A stretch of 64,000 bases of DNA from Euborellia annulipes (GCA_023213315.1 JAKCPI010006185.1:52491-116490); one strand, 5' to 3'. Shown: positions 11,580 to 22,390, counted from the first letter of the stretch. Numbers and translations: made by a program. The notes: generated from the letters alone by a model not told the origin.

Positions 11580-12305
11580 AATTTTATCACGAATCCAATG
11601 ATGTACGGTTGCCTGCGGAAAACCTGTGCTGAATCCCGGTTGCTGCGGTTACTTTACAGATGCACTTTTTCGGGTTTTTTTTAAATTTTCTCAAAATTCC
11701 CTCTTACGATTTTGATTAAAATTCAAAAAACAATTATTTTTTAGACTCTCTTTAAAATAAATGTATATTCTCATTATCGGGTTGAAAACTTTGAAGAACA
11801 CTTTAATTTACTCTTGTACTTCATAGGAAAGATAGGAGAAATGGTTGCCATGGTACATAAGTTTCGATTACCTAAGAAGAATTGAAAATTATGTTCTGTG
11901 CTTGTCACACCAGATTTGTTTGTGTCGACATATTTTTAATTTCTGACAGTACGGTCCATTCGAATTCAAGATGTAAAATTTATAAGTATAGGAAAATATT
12001 TATATTTTGTTACCATGCCAACCATTTCTTCTCTTTCCTATGAAGTACAAGAGTAAAATTAAAAGATTTCAACCCGAAAATGAGAATATACATTTTAAAG
12101 AGAGTCTAAAAAATAATTGTTTTTTGAATTTTAATCAAAATTGTAAGAGGAAATTTTGAGAAAATCTAAAAAAACCCGAAAAAAATGTATTAAAGAAACG
12201 CAACAACCGGGATTCAGCACAGGTTTTCCGCAGGCAACCGTACATCATTGGATTCGTGATAAAATTATCTTTATTGTGTAATTTTGAAAAAAAAAAATTA
12301 GTTTT
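11580..12305. repeat. Inverted pair of R1 segments (about 300-bp arms)
   Basis: The left arm (about 11580-11860) and right arm (about 11995-12305) are reverse complements. Both contain CGGTTGCCTGCGGAAAACCT, the TTTTGATTAAAATTCAAAAA stretch and CATAGGAAAGATAGGAG or its complement. The middle holds a single TGTGCTTGTCACACCAGATT terminus of R1. Confidence 0.8.
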
Positions 12306-12334
12306 TAAATATTCAATTCACGATATATTATTTA

Positions 12335-13571
12335 TGCCCAATTGCACCGCCCAATTTAAGTATGACTTAAAACTAAGTATCAGCAACCTGGCAACGTTGT
12401 AAATTTTAGTAATATTCTGCTGATTTATTTTTTATTTAATAATATAAGACTTAAATGGTACTGTTATTTCTTAATAGATATATATTTGGGGGTCCTGGCA
12501 TCTTTATTCACGCCATTTGGGTCTTGAAACATTATTTTATTTTCAATCAGAGAACGTGTTATCTTAGCAACGAACGTGGTTAGCAACGGATGACAATGAA
12601 AGTGTGTTAAATTTCATACTTAACCCCCAAATATTTAAGCCCTCGATTTCGGGGGCTTAGCAATGACTTAAGTTAAAAAACAATATTGATAATATAATAT
12701 TAATTAACTAATAATAATACATTTTTGGATTCGATTTAGATTTTTTCTTATAAAAAACATGAACAATATTAACTATATTTTCGAGGATGATCTATATTAC
12801 ATATGAGTATATTAGCTGTGGGTCTGTCCGCCCATCCGTCCGTCTGACCAACTTCCCGTTGGAATTTTGGAACGAAATTTTGCAGTCTTATAGAGCAGTG
12901 TTTTTCAAACTTTTTAAATTTACAAGTTGAAAAATTCTAGCGTCCCCTTGGTCCATAGACAGACAAAAAGTTTGTAAATCGCAAATCTTAATCAAAAGAC
13001 TATGTAAATTATATGATTTTCTCTATTTTGGCACCTATTTTCCTTCTCTCTGAAAGTGTGTTTTTATTGTAGTGTAGAACTTTGCCTTTTTCCTTTTGCC
13101 TCCTACCCCCGAGTGAAGCTTCGCCACCCCCCCTAGGAGGAGCGACCCACAGATTGAAAAACACTGTTATAGAGTGGCAGCTCGTTATTAATATTTATAT
13201 ATAGTATATATAATATTGTTTGTGTCTTTACTCTTCCTGTGTTAGTATTTTGCTTATACAGAGCGCGATACTCCATGTCATCGTATTATATTTACTTAGT
13301 GTATAGCTATATGTTTTTCACTAAAAAAAATATATATAAAATTGTTATTAATTAATCAAAAATCATGAAAATTAATATTTTGTTTCGCATTTTCTCATTT
13401 TCTGAAATTAATATTTATAATCAATATGTATTTAATTTAGTTTATGATTATTAAAAGAAAAAATTATTAAATTAAAAATAAATCACCAGAATATCACTAA
13501 AATTTACAACGTTGCCAGGTTGTTGATACTTAGTTTTAAGTCATACTTAAATTGGGCGGTGCAATTGGGCA
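12335..13571. mobile_element. Harbinger-like element with a TTA target duplication
   Basis: The ends TGCCCAATTGCACCGCCCAA and its complement belong to terminal inverted repeats of about 85 bp (also containing CAGCAACCTGGCAACGTTG). TTA flanks both ends at 12332-12334 and 13572-13574; 3-bp TTA/TAA duplications are the PIF/Harbinger signature. No transposase frame is present, so it is non-autonomous. It is interrupted by the hAT MITE at 12896-13166. Confidence 0.8.
12896..13166. mobile_element. hAT MITE with an 8-bp TSD (TTATAGAG), nested in the Harbinger element
   Basis: The ends CAGTGTTTTTCAAACTTT and ATTGAAAAACACTG are typical hAT inverted ends. TTATAGAG is duplicated at 12888-12895 and 13167-13174. 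It is 271 bp and non-coding. Confidence 0.95.
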
Positions 13572-14880
13572 TTAACATATTAGATTTCATGTAAAATACG
13601 TGCAAATCGACCTCTCTTCGGATTTAGACTAACACGAGGTCGAAAAAAAAATTAGTCGGATTTTGCGCCACCCTATTCTTTACCTTCCCTACATCATAAA
13701 TTTTGGGCCATTGGCTACCAAACCAAGTGAAATAAATATATAAAATAGGTCTAAATGACCTTTCCTGCCAAAAAAAAGAGCTTAAATGAATAAAAAAAAA
13801 AAACAAAAATTTGGGCCCCCCCTTGACAAAATCCTGGGACCGCCACTGACTCTCAGTATAAAGAGCTGAGCATAAGTGAAGTGAAATCGTTACTAAAATT
13901 AAATAACTTCCCCAAACATTTTATCCAAAAGACTTATAACTTATATCTCAACAAGTCAAAACCTCAGTGCCATATTAAAATCAAGACAGCATGAAGAAAG
14001 GGCTCCAGACATACCTACATATAGAAGCCTTGCGTATATACCCGGTTTATCGGAACAACTGAAAAAACTAATTAATAACTCAATCTCTAATTTGATGATT
14101 AGTTTTAAGCCCATCAATAACTCGCCTTCATGTTCAATAATAAAACCCCAACACCTCATATGCAAAATAGTAACCTAGTATATAAGGTCAGTTGCCAAGA
14201 CTGTAATCTTTGCTATATAGGAATGACTCAGCAATATCTTAACAGAAGAATGTCCAACACAAAACGAATATAAAAAATAAAGAAACTCATGTTGCCCTAG
14301 CAGCTCACTCTATCGAGGAAGAGCATATTTTTGACTTTGATTCCGTCAAAGTACTGGGTTTCGAAGGTAACACATTCAAGAGGCAAGTTTTAGAGTCTAT
14401 TTTTATATTTCTCAATCAAACAGTGAATTCCAAGAGGGACTTCAAAACAACAGTCCTCACCTATAGGAATATAATAAAATAATTAATTTAAATATGTTAA
14501 TTTCATTGTTTGGTATTAGATTTGCTCTTGTTTATATTTGTGAAAGAGAGGAAAAATCAATGTATAAATTTATATTTGTTTATTTAAAAATTTCTTGTAA
14601 TTATATTTTGGGAATTTATTAAAAACTATTAATATTAGCAAAGTATATAAGCCGCATAAATGAATTGGAAAGTTTATATTCAATCTGACTGGCGCTGAAT
14701 GTAATTGTGATAGATCGTATTGAATAAAAAATTTTACATAAATGTCTATCAAAGAACTCAAGAGGGTTACTATTGACTAAACCCTAGGTAGTTATATTAT
14801 ACTCTATTTTAATGTCTTGATTTAAAAAATAATTTTTTGTATAACCTATTGATGTTGTGTCTTTGTATACTCCATTATAG

Positions 14881-14915
14881 CCATGAAGATGGTCGCATAG
14901 TCGACCGAAACGTCG
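14881..14915 (+). ncRNA. Hammerhead-ribozyme-like motif of the Penelope terminus
   Basis: ATGAAGA (CUGANGA with one change), the GGTCG/CGACC stem around a 6-base loop, then GAAACG. This is the place where self-cleaving motifs are reported in Penelope-like elements. Activity is not shown by the sequence. Confidence 0.5.
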
Positions 14916-15339
14916 CTGTGGGTTTAATACCAATAAAAGAAATAATAATAGCTGCTTGGCCTTTTACTCATCCTTCTAAATATGATATACGATTGCTAAA
15001 AACATAAGTAATCAAATTTATACTTTTCCTGTAAGCGTTTGGGTCGCGTCACGCCTCTTCTAAATTTAGTAAGAGAAATCTTTTAAGCTTTTGGTGTGGG
15101 GCAACCACCCGTGTCGGGTGAGAGTCAGATCAATCTACTTCATCATAGCAGAAAAATGAAAATTATCTTGTTTATTAAATATTTTTATTCAATTTCTAAA
15201 CATCTCTTTTTTAAATATTATTCAATATTAAAATTAAAACGTTCAGAAGGTTTCTTCTATATTTACTCAAAAAGTATACTAATTTTAATATGGCGAGAGC
15301 TAATTGCAATATATAGGGTACCAATGTCAAAGGTAACAT

Positions 15340-15472
15340 GTGAGCTGCACGAGGTTTTTATTTACCAACATTTTAATCAGTGAGGCGCTACGCCGACAAT
15401 TATATCAGCCCCCCTCTCCCGTAGCGCCTCACTGATTATATTGGTGGTAAATAAAAACCTCGTGCAGCTCAC
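15340..15472. repeat. Near-perfect 53-bp-arm hairpin
   Basis: Arms 15340-15392 (GTGAGCTGCACGAGGTTTTT...GGCGCTACG) and 15420-15472 are reverse complements except in a short middle stretch. The 27-base loop is C/T-rich. No clear target duplication was found. Confidence 0.85.
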
Positions 15473-15570
15473 AAATTGGAGGGAGGAGGAGCGGCAATTT
15501 GCTTATTCAGGGGAGGGGGCAATTTAGAATTCTGAAATATCATTTTATATATTTTACAAAAATAAAAAAA

Positions 15571-16890
15571 AAAAGTCCAGGAGGTGGATTTGAACTCGCG
15601 AAGTTTGGTTATGTGAGAATGGAAAAAATATCGATTGCTTGAGGACGAATTAACCACAAGAGCCAAACTTTACTTAATTGCTATACAGAATAATAAGCCA
15701 TATAAGAAACATGAAATAAAAGAACTATTAAAAAAATTTTAATATATTGCACATATGATATATCATTTTTTTATTAGATTTTATGCAGATTAATAATTTA
15801 TAATAAAAATGTCAATAACATTTATAGTTTTCAAGTTATTCAGGGGCAAACGTACACAGTGTGAATGCCTTAATATAATTAAACCAAAAACTCTATCTAA
15901 CATATGATACATGAAATTAATTCTTGAATTCCCCCTGATCCCAGAGAACTAAAGCTCTTTTAATTATATGATCTAATTTGGAAGTTATTAGCGATCAAAG
16001 TTAAGTCTATTTTCGACCTTAATGACATCAACGTTCAATTCTATATATCGAAAAAGATTATTTAGAATTGTCTGATTAAAACCAAATTTTTACCAGAGAT
16101 TTATAATTAAAAAAAGGAATTTTTTTCTAAAGTTTCATTGAGATTGGTAAAGAAATAAATAAAATATTGACTATTTTGTAAATTGAGTTTTAGAATTTGG
16201 GATCTCAGTTGCAAGCCTAGAGCCGCTTCATATATCGCTCTCTTTACCCATCCGGGATCCCGAATTCTAAAACTCAATTTACAAAATTGTCAATATTTTA
16301 TTTATTTTTTCCAATCTCAATGAAACTTTAGAAAAAACTCATTTTTTTATTATAAATCTCTGGTAAAAATTTGGTTTTAATCAGAAAATGCTAAATAAGC
16401 TTTTTCGATAATATAGAATTGAGTGTTGATGTCATTAAGGTCGAAAATAAGCTAACTTTGATCGCCAATAACTCCCAAATTAGAACATATAATTAAAGGG
16501 GCTTTAGTTCTCGGGAATCAGGCGAAATTCAAGAATTAATGACATGTATCATATGTTAGATAAAGTTTTTGGTTTAATTACATTAAGGCATAAACAACCT
16601 GACGTTTGCCCATTGAATTATTTGAAAACTGGGCATGCTATTGACATTTTTATTATAAATTATTAATCCGCATTAAAAGTAAAGAAAAATGATATATCAT
16701 ATGTGGAATATTAAAATTTTTAATACTTCTTTTTTCATGTTACTTATATGGCTTATTCTTCCTTAAGGTATTTAAGTAAAGTTTGGCTCAAGTGGTTAAT
16801 TCGTCGTCAAGCAATCTATATTTTTTTTCTCCATTCTCACGTAACCAAACGTCGCGAGTTCAAATCCACCTCCTGCTCTTTTTTTTAAAT
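15571..16890. repeat. 1.3-kb fold-back inverted repeat with tRNA-like ends
   Basis: Arms of about 635 bp (15571-16205 and 16254-16890) are reverse complements with scattered mismatches, around a spacer of about 48 bp. Each outer end carries a tRNA-like sequence pointing outward. On the plus arm a pol III A box is at 16784-16795 (TGGCTCAAGTGG) and a B box at 16856-16869 (GAGTTCAAATCCAC); the minus arm has the mirror copy at 15574-15672. The tRNA-like parts have an oversized gap between the boxes and no good acceptor stem, so I read them as SINE heads rather than working tRNAs. Confidence 0.85.
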
Positions 16891-17217
16891 CATATTATCA
16901 ATTTCCTTTTATTTTTAATGCTAACTTATAATTTCATTTATCTTTCATTATAACAAGAGAAAGGATTTGTGGAAGGTTAACACTGGATTATGGGGGGGGG
17001 GGGCGCAAGTTAGACACTTGCCACAGGCGCTTTATACCCTTGTTACGGCACTGCATTCTGGTACAAAATGTATATAGGCCCCCTCTTCTAGAGACGCTCC
17101 AGGCCCTCAGTTGTCTCGGTACGCCCCTATTCGGCGTGAATTTATTTGGCCATCTTCAATTATTGGAAATTATACACATAATGCAAGTGCACATGTGATT
17201 GAACCAGGATTTGTCAA

Positions 17218-17501
17218 CAAGGGAGGATCCAGAAGTGTTTATCGGGGGGGGGGGGGGGTTAATCTGGTGTGACTCGGCGCACAGCACACTATTTTTTTTT
17301 TTAATTTCGGTAATTAAAAAGCGCATTCTGTATTTGTTTGCCAGAATATAAATACACATCAAATTTGTAAGTATTAATTTTAAAAATTTTACATTAAAAT
17401 TAAATTTTTTTGCGAAAAAAAGGTATTTTTTCGAATCTCGGGGGGGGGGGGGGGGGGTAATTACCCCCTTTACCCCCCCCCCCCCCTTGTATCCGCCCTT
17501 G
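17218..17501 (-). mobile_element. hAT MITE, AATCTGGTGTGAC subfamily, copy 1 (TSD TTTGTCAA)
   Basis: Ends CAAGGGAGGATCC and GTATCCGCCCTTG; TTTGTCAA flanks both sides (17210-17217, 17502-17509). The inside holds long G/C runs, AATCTGGTGTGACTCGGCG and a TACATTAAAATTAAATTTT core. It runs opposite to copies 2-4. Confidence 0.9.
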
Positions 17502-17512
17502 TTTGTCAATAC

Positions 17513-17560
17513 CTTTTTACTTTCTCTTACCTCTATATATATGTTAATATATATATATTT
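17513..17560 (+). repeat. R1 repeat, 5' stub
   Basis: TTTTTACTTTCTCTTACCTC followed by an ATATATATGTTAATATAT palindrome, truncated by a T run. Confidence 0.6.
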
Positions 17561-17577
17561 TTTTTTTTTTTTCACCC

Positions 17578-17797
17578 CTCAGGCTTGAGGCTTAACTTTT
17601 TTCGCAAAAAAATTTATTTTTAATGTAAAATTTTAAAAATGAATACTTAAAAATTTGATTTGTATTTATATTCGTGCCAATCAAGTACAGAATGTGCCTT
17701 TAAATTACCGAAATTATGAAAAAATAGTGTGCAGTGCGACGAGTCACACCAGATTACCCCCCCCCCCCCCGAGAAACACCTCTGGATCCGTTCTTGG
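17578..17797 (+). mobile_element. hAT MITE, AATCTGGTGTGAC subfamily, copy 2 (left end lost)
   Basis: It shares TTATTTTTAATGTAAAATTT, GTGTGCAGTGCGACGAGTCA, CACCAGATTACCCC and GAGAAACACCTCTGGATCCG with copies 3 and 4. Both ends are degraded, so no target duplication can be read. Confidence 0.7.
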
Positions 17798-18169
17798 TAC
17801 ATAGAAGCCGACACCCTAGCTCACTACACCAACTCAAGGCTAACCTTGACACCAACTAGCCCCCCATTGTCAGCTTTGAAAATATATTGCATAACTAAAA
17901 GGCGCCTTTGATTGGTAGCGCCACATGTGGTGATAGGGGTAACTTCTTGCATAAAGGGTTATCTTTTAGGCGGTCATATATATAAAAGTAAAACTCAAAA
18001 TGTTTTTTCCAGCTCACAAAAAATTCATTAGTAAAGAACTTTATTTCTTGAGTGTGGAAGTGGGTATGATTGATGCAAATTTATAAATTGTTGGACAAGT
18101 TTTTTAGGAGAGAAAACAGGGAATTGAATTTGACTTGGTTACGAGAATCCCCTTCCTCTAAGGTTCCAA

Positions 18170-18393
18170 CCTGAGATTTGAAACTTTACTTTTTTTCGAA
18201 AAAAAATTTATTTTTAATGTAAACTTTTAAATATTAATACTTAAAAATTTGATTTGTACTTAAATTCTGGCAAACAAGTACACAATGCTCCTTTAAATTA
18301 CCAAAATTAAGAAAAAAATGTGTGTTGTGCGACCAGTCACTCCAGATTACACCCCCCCCCCCCCCCAGGGAAACACCTCTGGATCCGCCACTG
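18170..18393 (+). mobile_element. hAT MITE, AATCTGGTGTGAC subfamily, copy 3 (left end lost)
   Basis: The right end CTCTGGATCCGCCACTG is intact. The left end starts inside the element at CCTGAGATTTGAAAC. The core matches copies 2 and 4. Confidence 0.75.
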
Positions 18394-18424
18394 CATCGAC
18401 AACAGAGATTTTTCGATCTGAGAT

Positions 18425-18690
18425 CAGCGGCGTAACTAGCCTTTCAGGGCGAAGGGGGCGAAGCTCAACTAGGGTGCCGTTTTACGTTCAACCTTTTTTT
18501 TTTTTAGTATTTGAATCTCGTTCGATATTTTTTGTAATTTTTTTCTGGATTTGTGATATAAAATGAATTGATTATGAAATTTCAATTGCAGATTTTGAGA
18601 AAAAGCGGGATGTGCGAGGGGCGCCAAAGGCTTTTGATGCGCCTGGGGCGGGTGGTGAGCCCCCTTCACCCCCACCTGGATACGCTACTG
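18425..18690. mobile_element. hAT MITE of another subfamily with an 8-bp TSD (TCTGAGAT)
   Basis: Ends CAGCGGCGTAACTAGCC and GGATACGCTACTG; TCTGAGAT is duplicated at 18417-18424 and 18691-18698. It contains GATGCGCCTGGGGCGGGTGG near the right end. Partial relatives are at 52217 and 63798. Confidence 0.9.
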
Positions 18691-18779
18691 TCTGAGATTG
18701 AGATTATTATATATAGATTTGGGGAGGGGAGGAGGGGATTGAACTCCAGTATCTAAAAGTCTCTCAGGCTACATTATAT

Positions 18780-19336
18780 TTACACATTTAGGGCAAATAA
18801 TTTGATCATTGGCCCTTACTACGTATCTTAATAATAGAGGAATAATGGACGGTATATGCATAGTGAATAGGGTTTTATTTTGTTTTATAATAAAAACATA
18901 ATTACATCGACATATGATGACTCATATAAAGAATATTTGTATTTATTTTCATGACTTTCCCTTTTAAGAATTGTCTTAGTAATCACTCTCTATTTCAAAG
19001 GTATTTAGATTAATTTTAATGCTAGTTTAAACATATTTTCTATTGAAAGTCCAAAAGTAAATAAAAACTTACAGCTTTTTTTTAAATTATTTTTAATTAA
19101 TCGAGAATCTTATCCAAATATTTTTAGTGTTTTAAATTAATAGAGTTGGATCATGGGAGTCAGTTTTTAGAATCAGTCGGGATATAAGAAAATTCTCTTT
19201 TTATAAATAATTAGGGTTTTATTACATAACGCACCTTGAAGTTAAGTATGGGGAGAGCAAGAATATTAAATTTTTAAAGATAATAAATTTTCAATGGCAT
19301 ATTCACTTGAATCCCGAATAGGTCGACATAAAATTT
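18780..19336. other. AT-rich non-coding, nothing recognised
   Basis: No gene-like frame, tRNA or recognised repeat was found in this stretch. Confidence 0.4.
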
Positions 19337-19765
19337 TTTTTGTTTTTTAAACACTCACACTTTTTTTCCATTCACACTCACATTCACACAGACATACACA
19401 CAGCAAGGGCGGCTACAAGGGTGGGGGGGGGCAAAGGGGGTAATTACCCCCCTGAGATTTGAATAAAATACTTTTTTCCGAAAAAAAAAAAAATGTATTT
19501 TTAATGTAAAATTTTAAAAATTAATAATTAAAAATTTGATTTGTTTATCTGGCAAACAAGTACAGAATGCGCCTTTAAATTACCGAAATTAAGAAAAAAA
19601 ATGTGTGCTGTGCGACCAGTCACTCCAGATTACCCCCCCCCCCCGAGAAACACCTCTGGATCCGCCACTGACACACAGGCAGTCTTATAGGCAACTTAGG
19701 CTATAACCATAACGGTTATTATGAATATATATATATTGGGGTCCAGCCATTTGGTATAAAAAAAA
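19337..19765 (-). repeat. SINE-A copy interrupted by a hAT MITE
   Basis: The minus-strand SINE-A tail (T run, CACTCACACTTTTTTTCC, CATTCACACTCACATTCACA) lies at 19340-19403. It resumes at 19679 with GGCAACTTAGGC and AACGGTTATTATG after the MITE at 19404-19670. The tRNA head is lost. Confidence 0.75.
19404..19670 (+). mobile_element. hAT MITE, AATCTGGTGTGAC subfamily, copy 4 (TSD ACACACAG)
   Basis: Ends CAAGGGCGGCTACAAGGG and CCTCTGGATCCGCCACTG; ACACACAG flanks at 19396-19403 and 19671-19678. It is 267 bp long and is inserted in the CA-rich tail of a SINE. Confidence 0.95.
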
Positions 19766-20430
19766 ATATGCAAAATCAAAACAAATTCATCAATAAAAAC
19801 ATGAAAAAAATACAAAAGTTATCAGATTAAATGGTATTTCAAATAAAAACCCGATTATTGAAACTCAATAAAAAAAAAATTTAAGGCCTTTCCAAATTAC
19901 GCCTTTCTCCAAATACTAAAGATTTAGATTATTGTCGTATTTTATTACCTTTCGAGAACCTTTCCGTTTGAGAAAGAAACGATAAGGAGGCATGACAATC
20001 CTGTGACCACGATGATCCTGTTTTCATGATCATTCACAAAAAAATTCACTTCACATATCAATTAGTTAAAGATTGTTTTTTTTTTTTTTAAATTTGAGAT
20101 GAATAAAAACACACATAAACAGCATGTTCTAAAGTCGTTAAGTTGAAAGAATGAACTGAAGTATAAACAAACGCAAACAGAATACACTTAAAGACAGGCA
20201 GAGGAGATTCGTGGGCAGAAGCCGTGACAAAGCAAGCAAGGCGCTTCTGAGTTTCTTAATAATTCAACTTTCACTCCCTTAAACCCCTTATTTAGCGTTT
20301 AAATTTGCATTCTAGTAGTAATCTTTAATTAGAGAAAAATATAGCTTAAAAACCAATTTAATTGTCTAAATAAAGACAAACTAATGGTATAAACAGCGAC
20401 ATTCTTAGATATTACATCCCCGAGAGCTCT
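19766..20430. other. AT-rich non-coding, nothing recognised
   Basis: No supported gene or repeat. A short GC-richer piece at 20190-20250 has no recognisable motif. Confidence 0.3.
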
Positions 20431-20439
20431 TCTATTGAG

Positions 20440-21229
20440 AGTGCCAGGACTGGCAAAATGCAACCGTGATCTTAAATTGTGGCGCTCACTGTACATGTTC
20501 TGTTAGTACTCGTCGCCAAAAAACACATCAATAAAGTTAATGGCTTTTGGAGTAAACTTTTATTCTCGGATGAGAAAAAAATTTAATATTTTTGGTTCAA
20601 ATGCGAGATGAATAGTGTGCTAAAAAAAAAAAAATATTGTTAACTAAACTCAAATAATTTGATACACACTGAGAAAGACAGCAGAGGCTCGAGATAGTAT
20701 GAGTGCTGGAGGAGTTAGAAAATTACATTTTATTCAAGTAACAATGGATTATAATATGTATATTGACATTTAAAAAGACAATCTACCTTTAGTGCGGAAA
20801 AACTTGGGCTTGAAAGTGAATTCATTTTTCAACAGGAAAACTCATAAAAATTGCAGCCACCAAAAATTGACTCTTACATATTGTACCCCACCGTTTACAT
20901 AGTCTTTCACAATCTCAGGACTTGAATCCCATTGAGCATTTGTTCAGTATTCTAGTGAATTCATCTAGGAAAAGACGGGCATCGAAATTCGCAGAATTTA
21001 TTGAAGTTTTACCTGAAGAATGGGATGAAATTTCACTTGCCTTTACAAAATGTTGTGTTGATTCAATGCTACGAAGTCTGTAACGAAATATACAACATAA
21101 AATAGAGGCATCGAAAAAGGTTCAGGAAAGTTTGGTCATGTAATGACGAGAGAAAAGGATTATGTAGGGGCAAGGAATGTTAGATTTGAAGATGAATGGA
21201 TTGTTAAATCAAGGACTGCAAGCAGAATT
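20440..21229 (+). pseudogene. Decayed Tc1/mariner-type transposase
   Basis: Two diagnostic pieces survive. At 20548-20610 the plus strand reads WSKLLFSDEKKF then NIFGSNAR across a one-base slip, the second-aspartate region (SDE..F..FG) of Tc1-like DDE transposases. At 20913-21083 it reads SQDLNPIEHLFSIL, then ...EEWDEISLAFTKCC and SMLRSL, the D.NPIEHLW and helix region of the same family. Frame breaks and a stop make it non-functional. Terminal repeats were not identified. A hAT element is inserted just after it. Confidence 0.75.
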
Positions 21230-21237
21230 GATTAGAG

Positions 21238-21896
21238 CAGGGGTCTCCAAACTACGGCCCGCGGGCACATCCGGCCCGCGGACAGATTTTGTCCGGCCCG
21301 CGGAGAGCTAGCAAACTTGAAAACTTCTTTTAGAGAACATATTTTTTATAGCAAATTAAATTTAGTTTACTGAAGTATTCTAATTTTATGTTGAATAATT
21401 ATTCATATGACATCTACATTGATATGGTCATGGGCTAACACTCATAACATTGTTGTAGGCTTATGTTATTGTTTTTGTGATAAGTTGGATAAAGAAACAC
21501 AGAATTGTAATGAGTAAAGACATGTATAATATGCAGAAAATTTAACTTCAGTATAGCCTATAATAACTAACAAATTATTGAAATGAATCCAACTAACATT
21601 TTATTCATTTTAAATAAAAACATAACTTATAACAAGCATAATGACATATGAAATACTAATGAGATTTATGTAATTGAGATTTTCCACTGACAATAGTTTG
21701 TAGTTGTGGACTAATTTTATGTTTTGCGGACTTTAGTCCGATTTGCAGCCTTTAAACGTTGCGTACTTTTTCGACTTTTTTCATCAGTGGACTATTTCAC
21801 TTTTAACCACCGGCAACAAAGATAATATGGTTTTGGCCCTCGGAACTTACTGGAGTAATCAGTATGACCCTAAGGCTGGAAAGTTTGGAGACCCTG
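21238..21896. mobile_element. hAT element with an 8-bp TSD (GATTAGAG)
   Basis: Ends CAGGGGTCTCCAAACTACGG and AAAGTTTGGAGACCCTG. GATTAGAG is duplicated at 21230-21237 and 21897-21904. A GGCCCGCGG motif is repeated near the left end. The element is 659 bp long and has no transposase frame. Confidence 0.9.
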
Positions 21897-22039
21897 GATT
21901 AGAGTGTGAGGAAAGAGTATTGTGGAGATTGAGAATAAAAACCCTGGACCGGCAGAAAAATAGTATTAACCACTAGTAAAAGAAGAAGCTGAAAAATTAA
22001 ATTATTACCGAGTGTTTTTGGGATAAGAGGTCATGTTGT

Positions 22040-22390
22040 CAAAGAGTACTAGTACTTTACTGATGTACTTTTTCAGTTTTTTTCGATTTTCTCAAAATTC
22101 GCTGCAACGATCTTGATTAAAATTCAAAAATCAATTATTTTTTAGATTCTCTTTAAAAGGTATATTCTCATTTTGCCATTGAAATCTTCTGAAGACCGCT
22201 TTACTCTTGTACTTCATAGGAAGGATAGGAGTTGCCATGGTAACAAAATAAATATTTTTTCATACTAATATATTTTAGATCCTGAATTCTAATATATCGG
22301 CGGTAACTATGTCGACACGAAAAACTGGTGTGACAAGCACAGAACATAACTTTCGATTACCAAAGGTGCGAGTCACACCAGATTTTTTTA
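22040..22390 (+). repeat. R1 repeat, 3' half with terminal hairpin
   Basis: Starts GAGTACTAGTACTTTACTGA and runs through CTTCTGAAGACC and GTTGCCATGGTAACAAAATA to CTGGTGTGACAAGCACAG...GAGTCACACCAGATT. Confidence 0.75.

Larger units (their letters stand above)
11268..13848. mobile_element. 2.6-kb non-autonomous hAT element with an 8-bp TSD (ACTCTCAG)
   Basis: The ends CACTAGCGGTCCCAGG and CCTGGGACCGCCACTG are inverted. ACTCTCAG is duplicated at 11260-11267 and 13849-13856, inside the Penelope coding sequence. No transposase frame is visible. The interior holds an inverted R1 pair (about 11580-12300) and the Harbinger-like element at 12335-13571. Confidence 0.9.
11206..14990 (+). mobile_element. 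Penelope-like element (plus copy), split by a 2.6-kb hAT insertion
   Basis: The coding remnant reads NLTFNLFVRADRLSDSQ at 11217-11267, is interrupted by the hAT at 11268-13848, and resumes YKELSISEVKSLLKLNNFP at about 13857. It continues through YIPGLSEQLKKLINN and YKVSCQDC...CYIGMT (GIY-YIG core, about 14172-14230). After a stop and frame shift it continues with ETHVALAAHSIEEEH, DFDSVKVLGFEGN and RNIIK, stopping at TAA 14480-14482. These are the thumb/linker and GIY-YIG endonuclease regions of a Penelope-like reverse transcriptase. The finger/palm part is absent and the frame has several breaks, so it is dead. The tail carries a hammerhead-like motif and polyadenylation-like AATAAAAG. Confidence 0.85.

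Noticed and set aside
16784..16885. Possible functional tRNA gene
   Set aside because: The A and B boxes are good, but the interval is too long and no acceptor or anticodon stems form. It is also mirrored inside a palindrome.
17156..17575. 139-codon minus-strand open frame
   Set aside because: It spans a MITE with long G/C runs (Gly and Pro runs) and is repeat-derived.
21743..21976. 77-codon open frame crossing the right end of the hAT element at 21238-21896
   Set aside because: It runs through the element's end and target duplication into flanking DNA and has no transposase motif.
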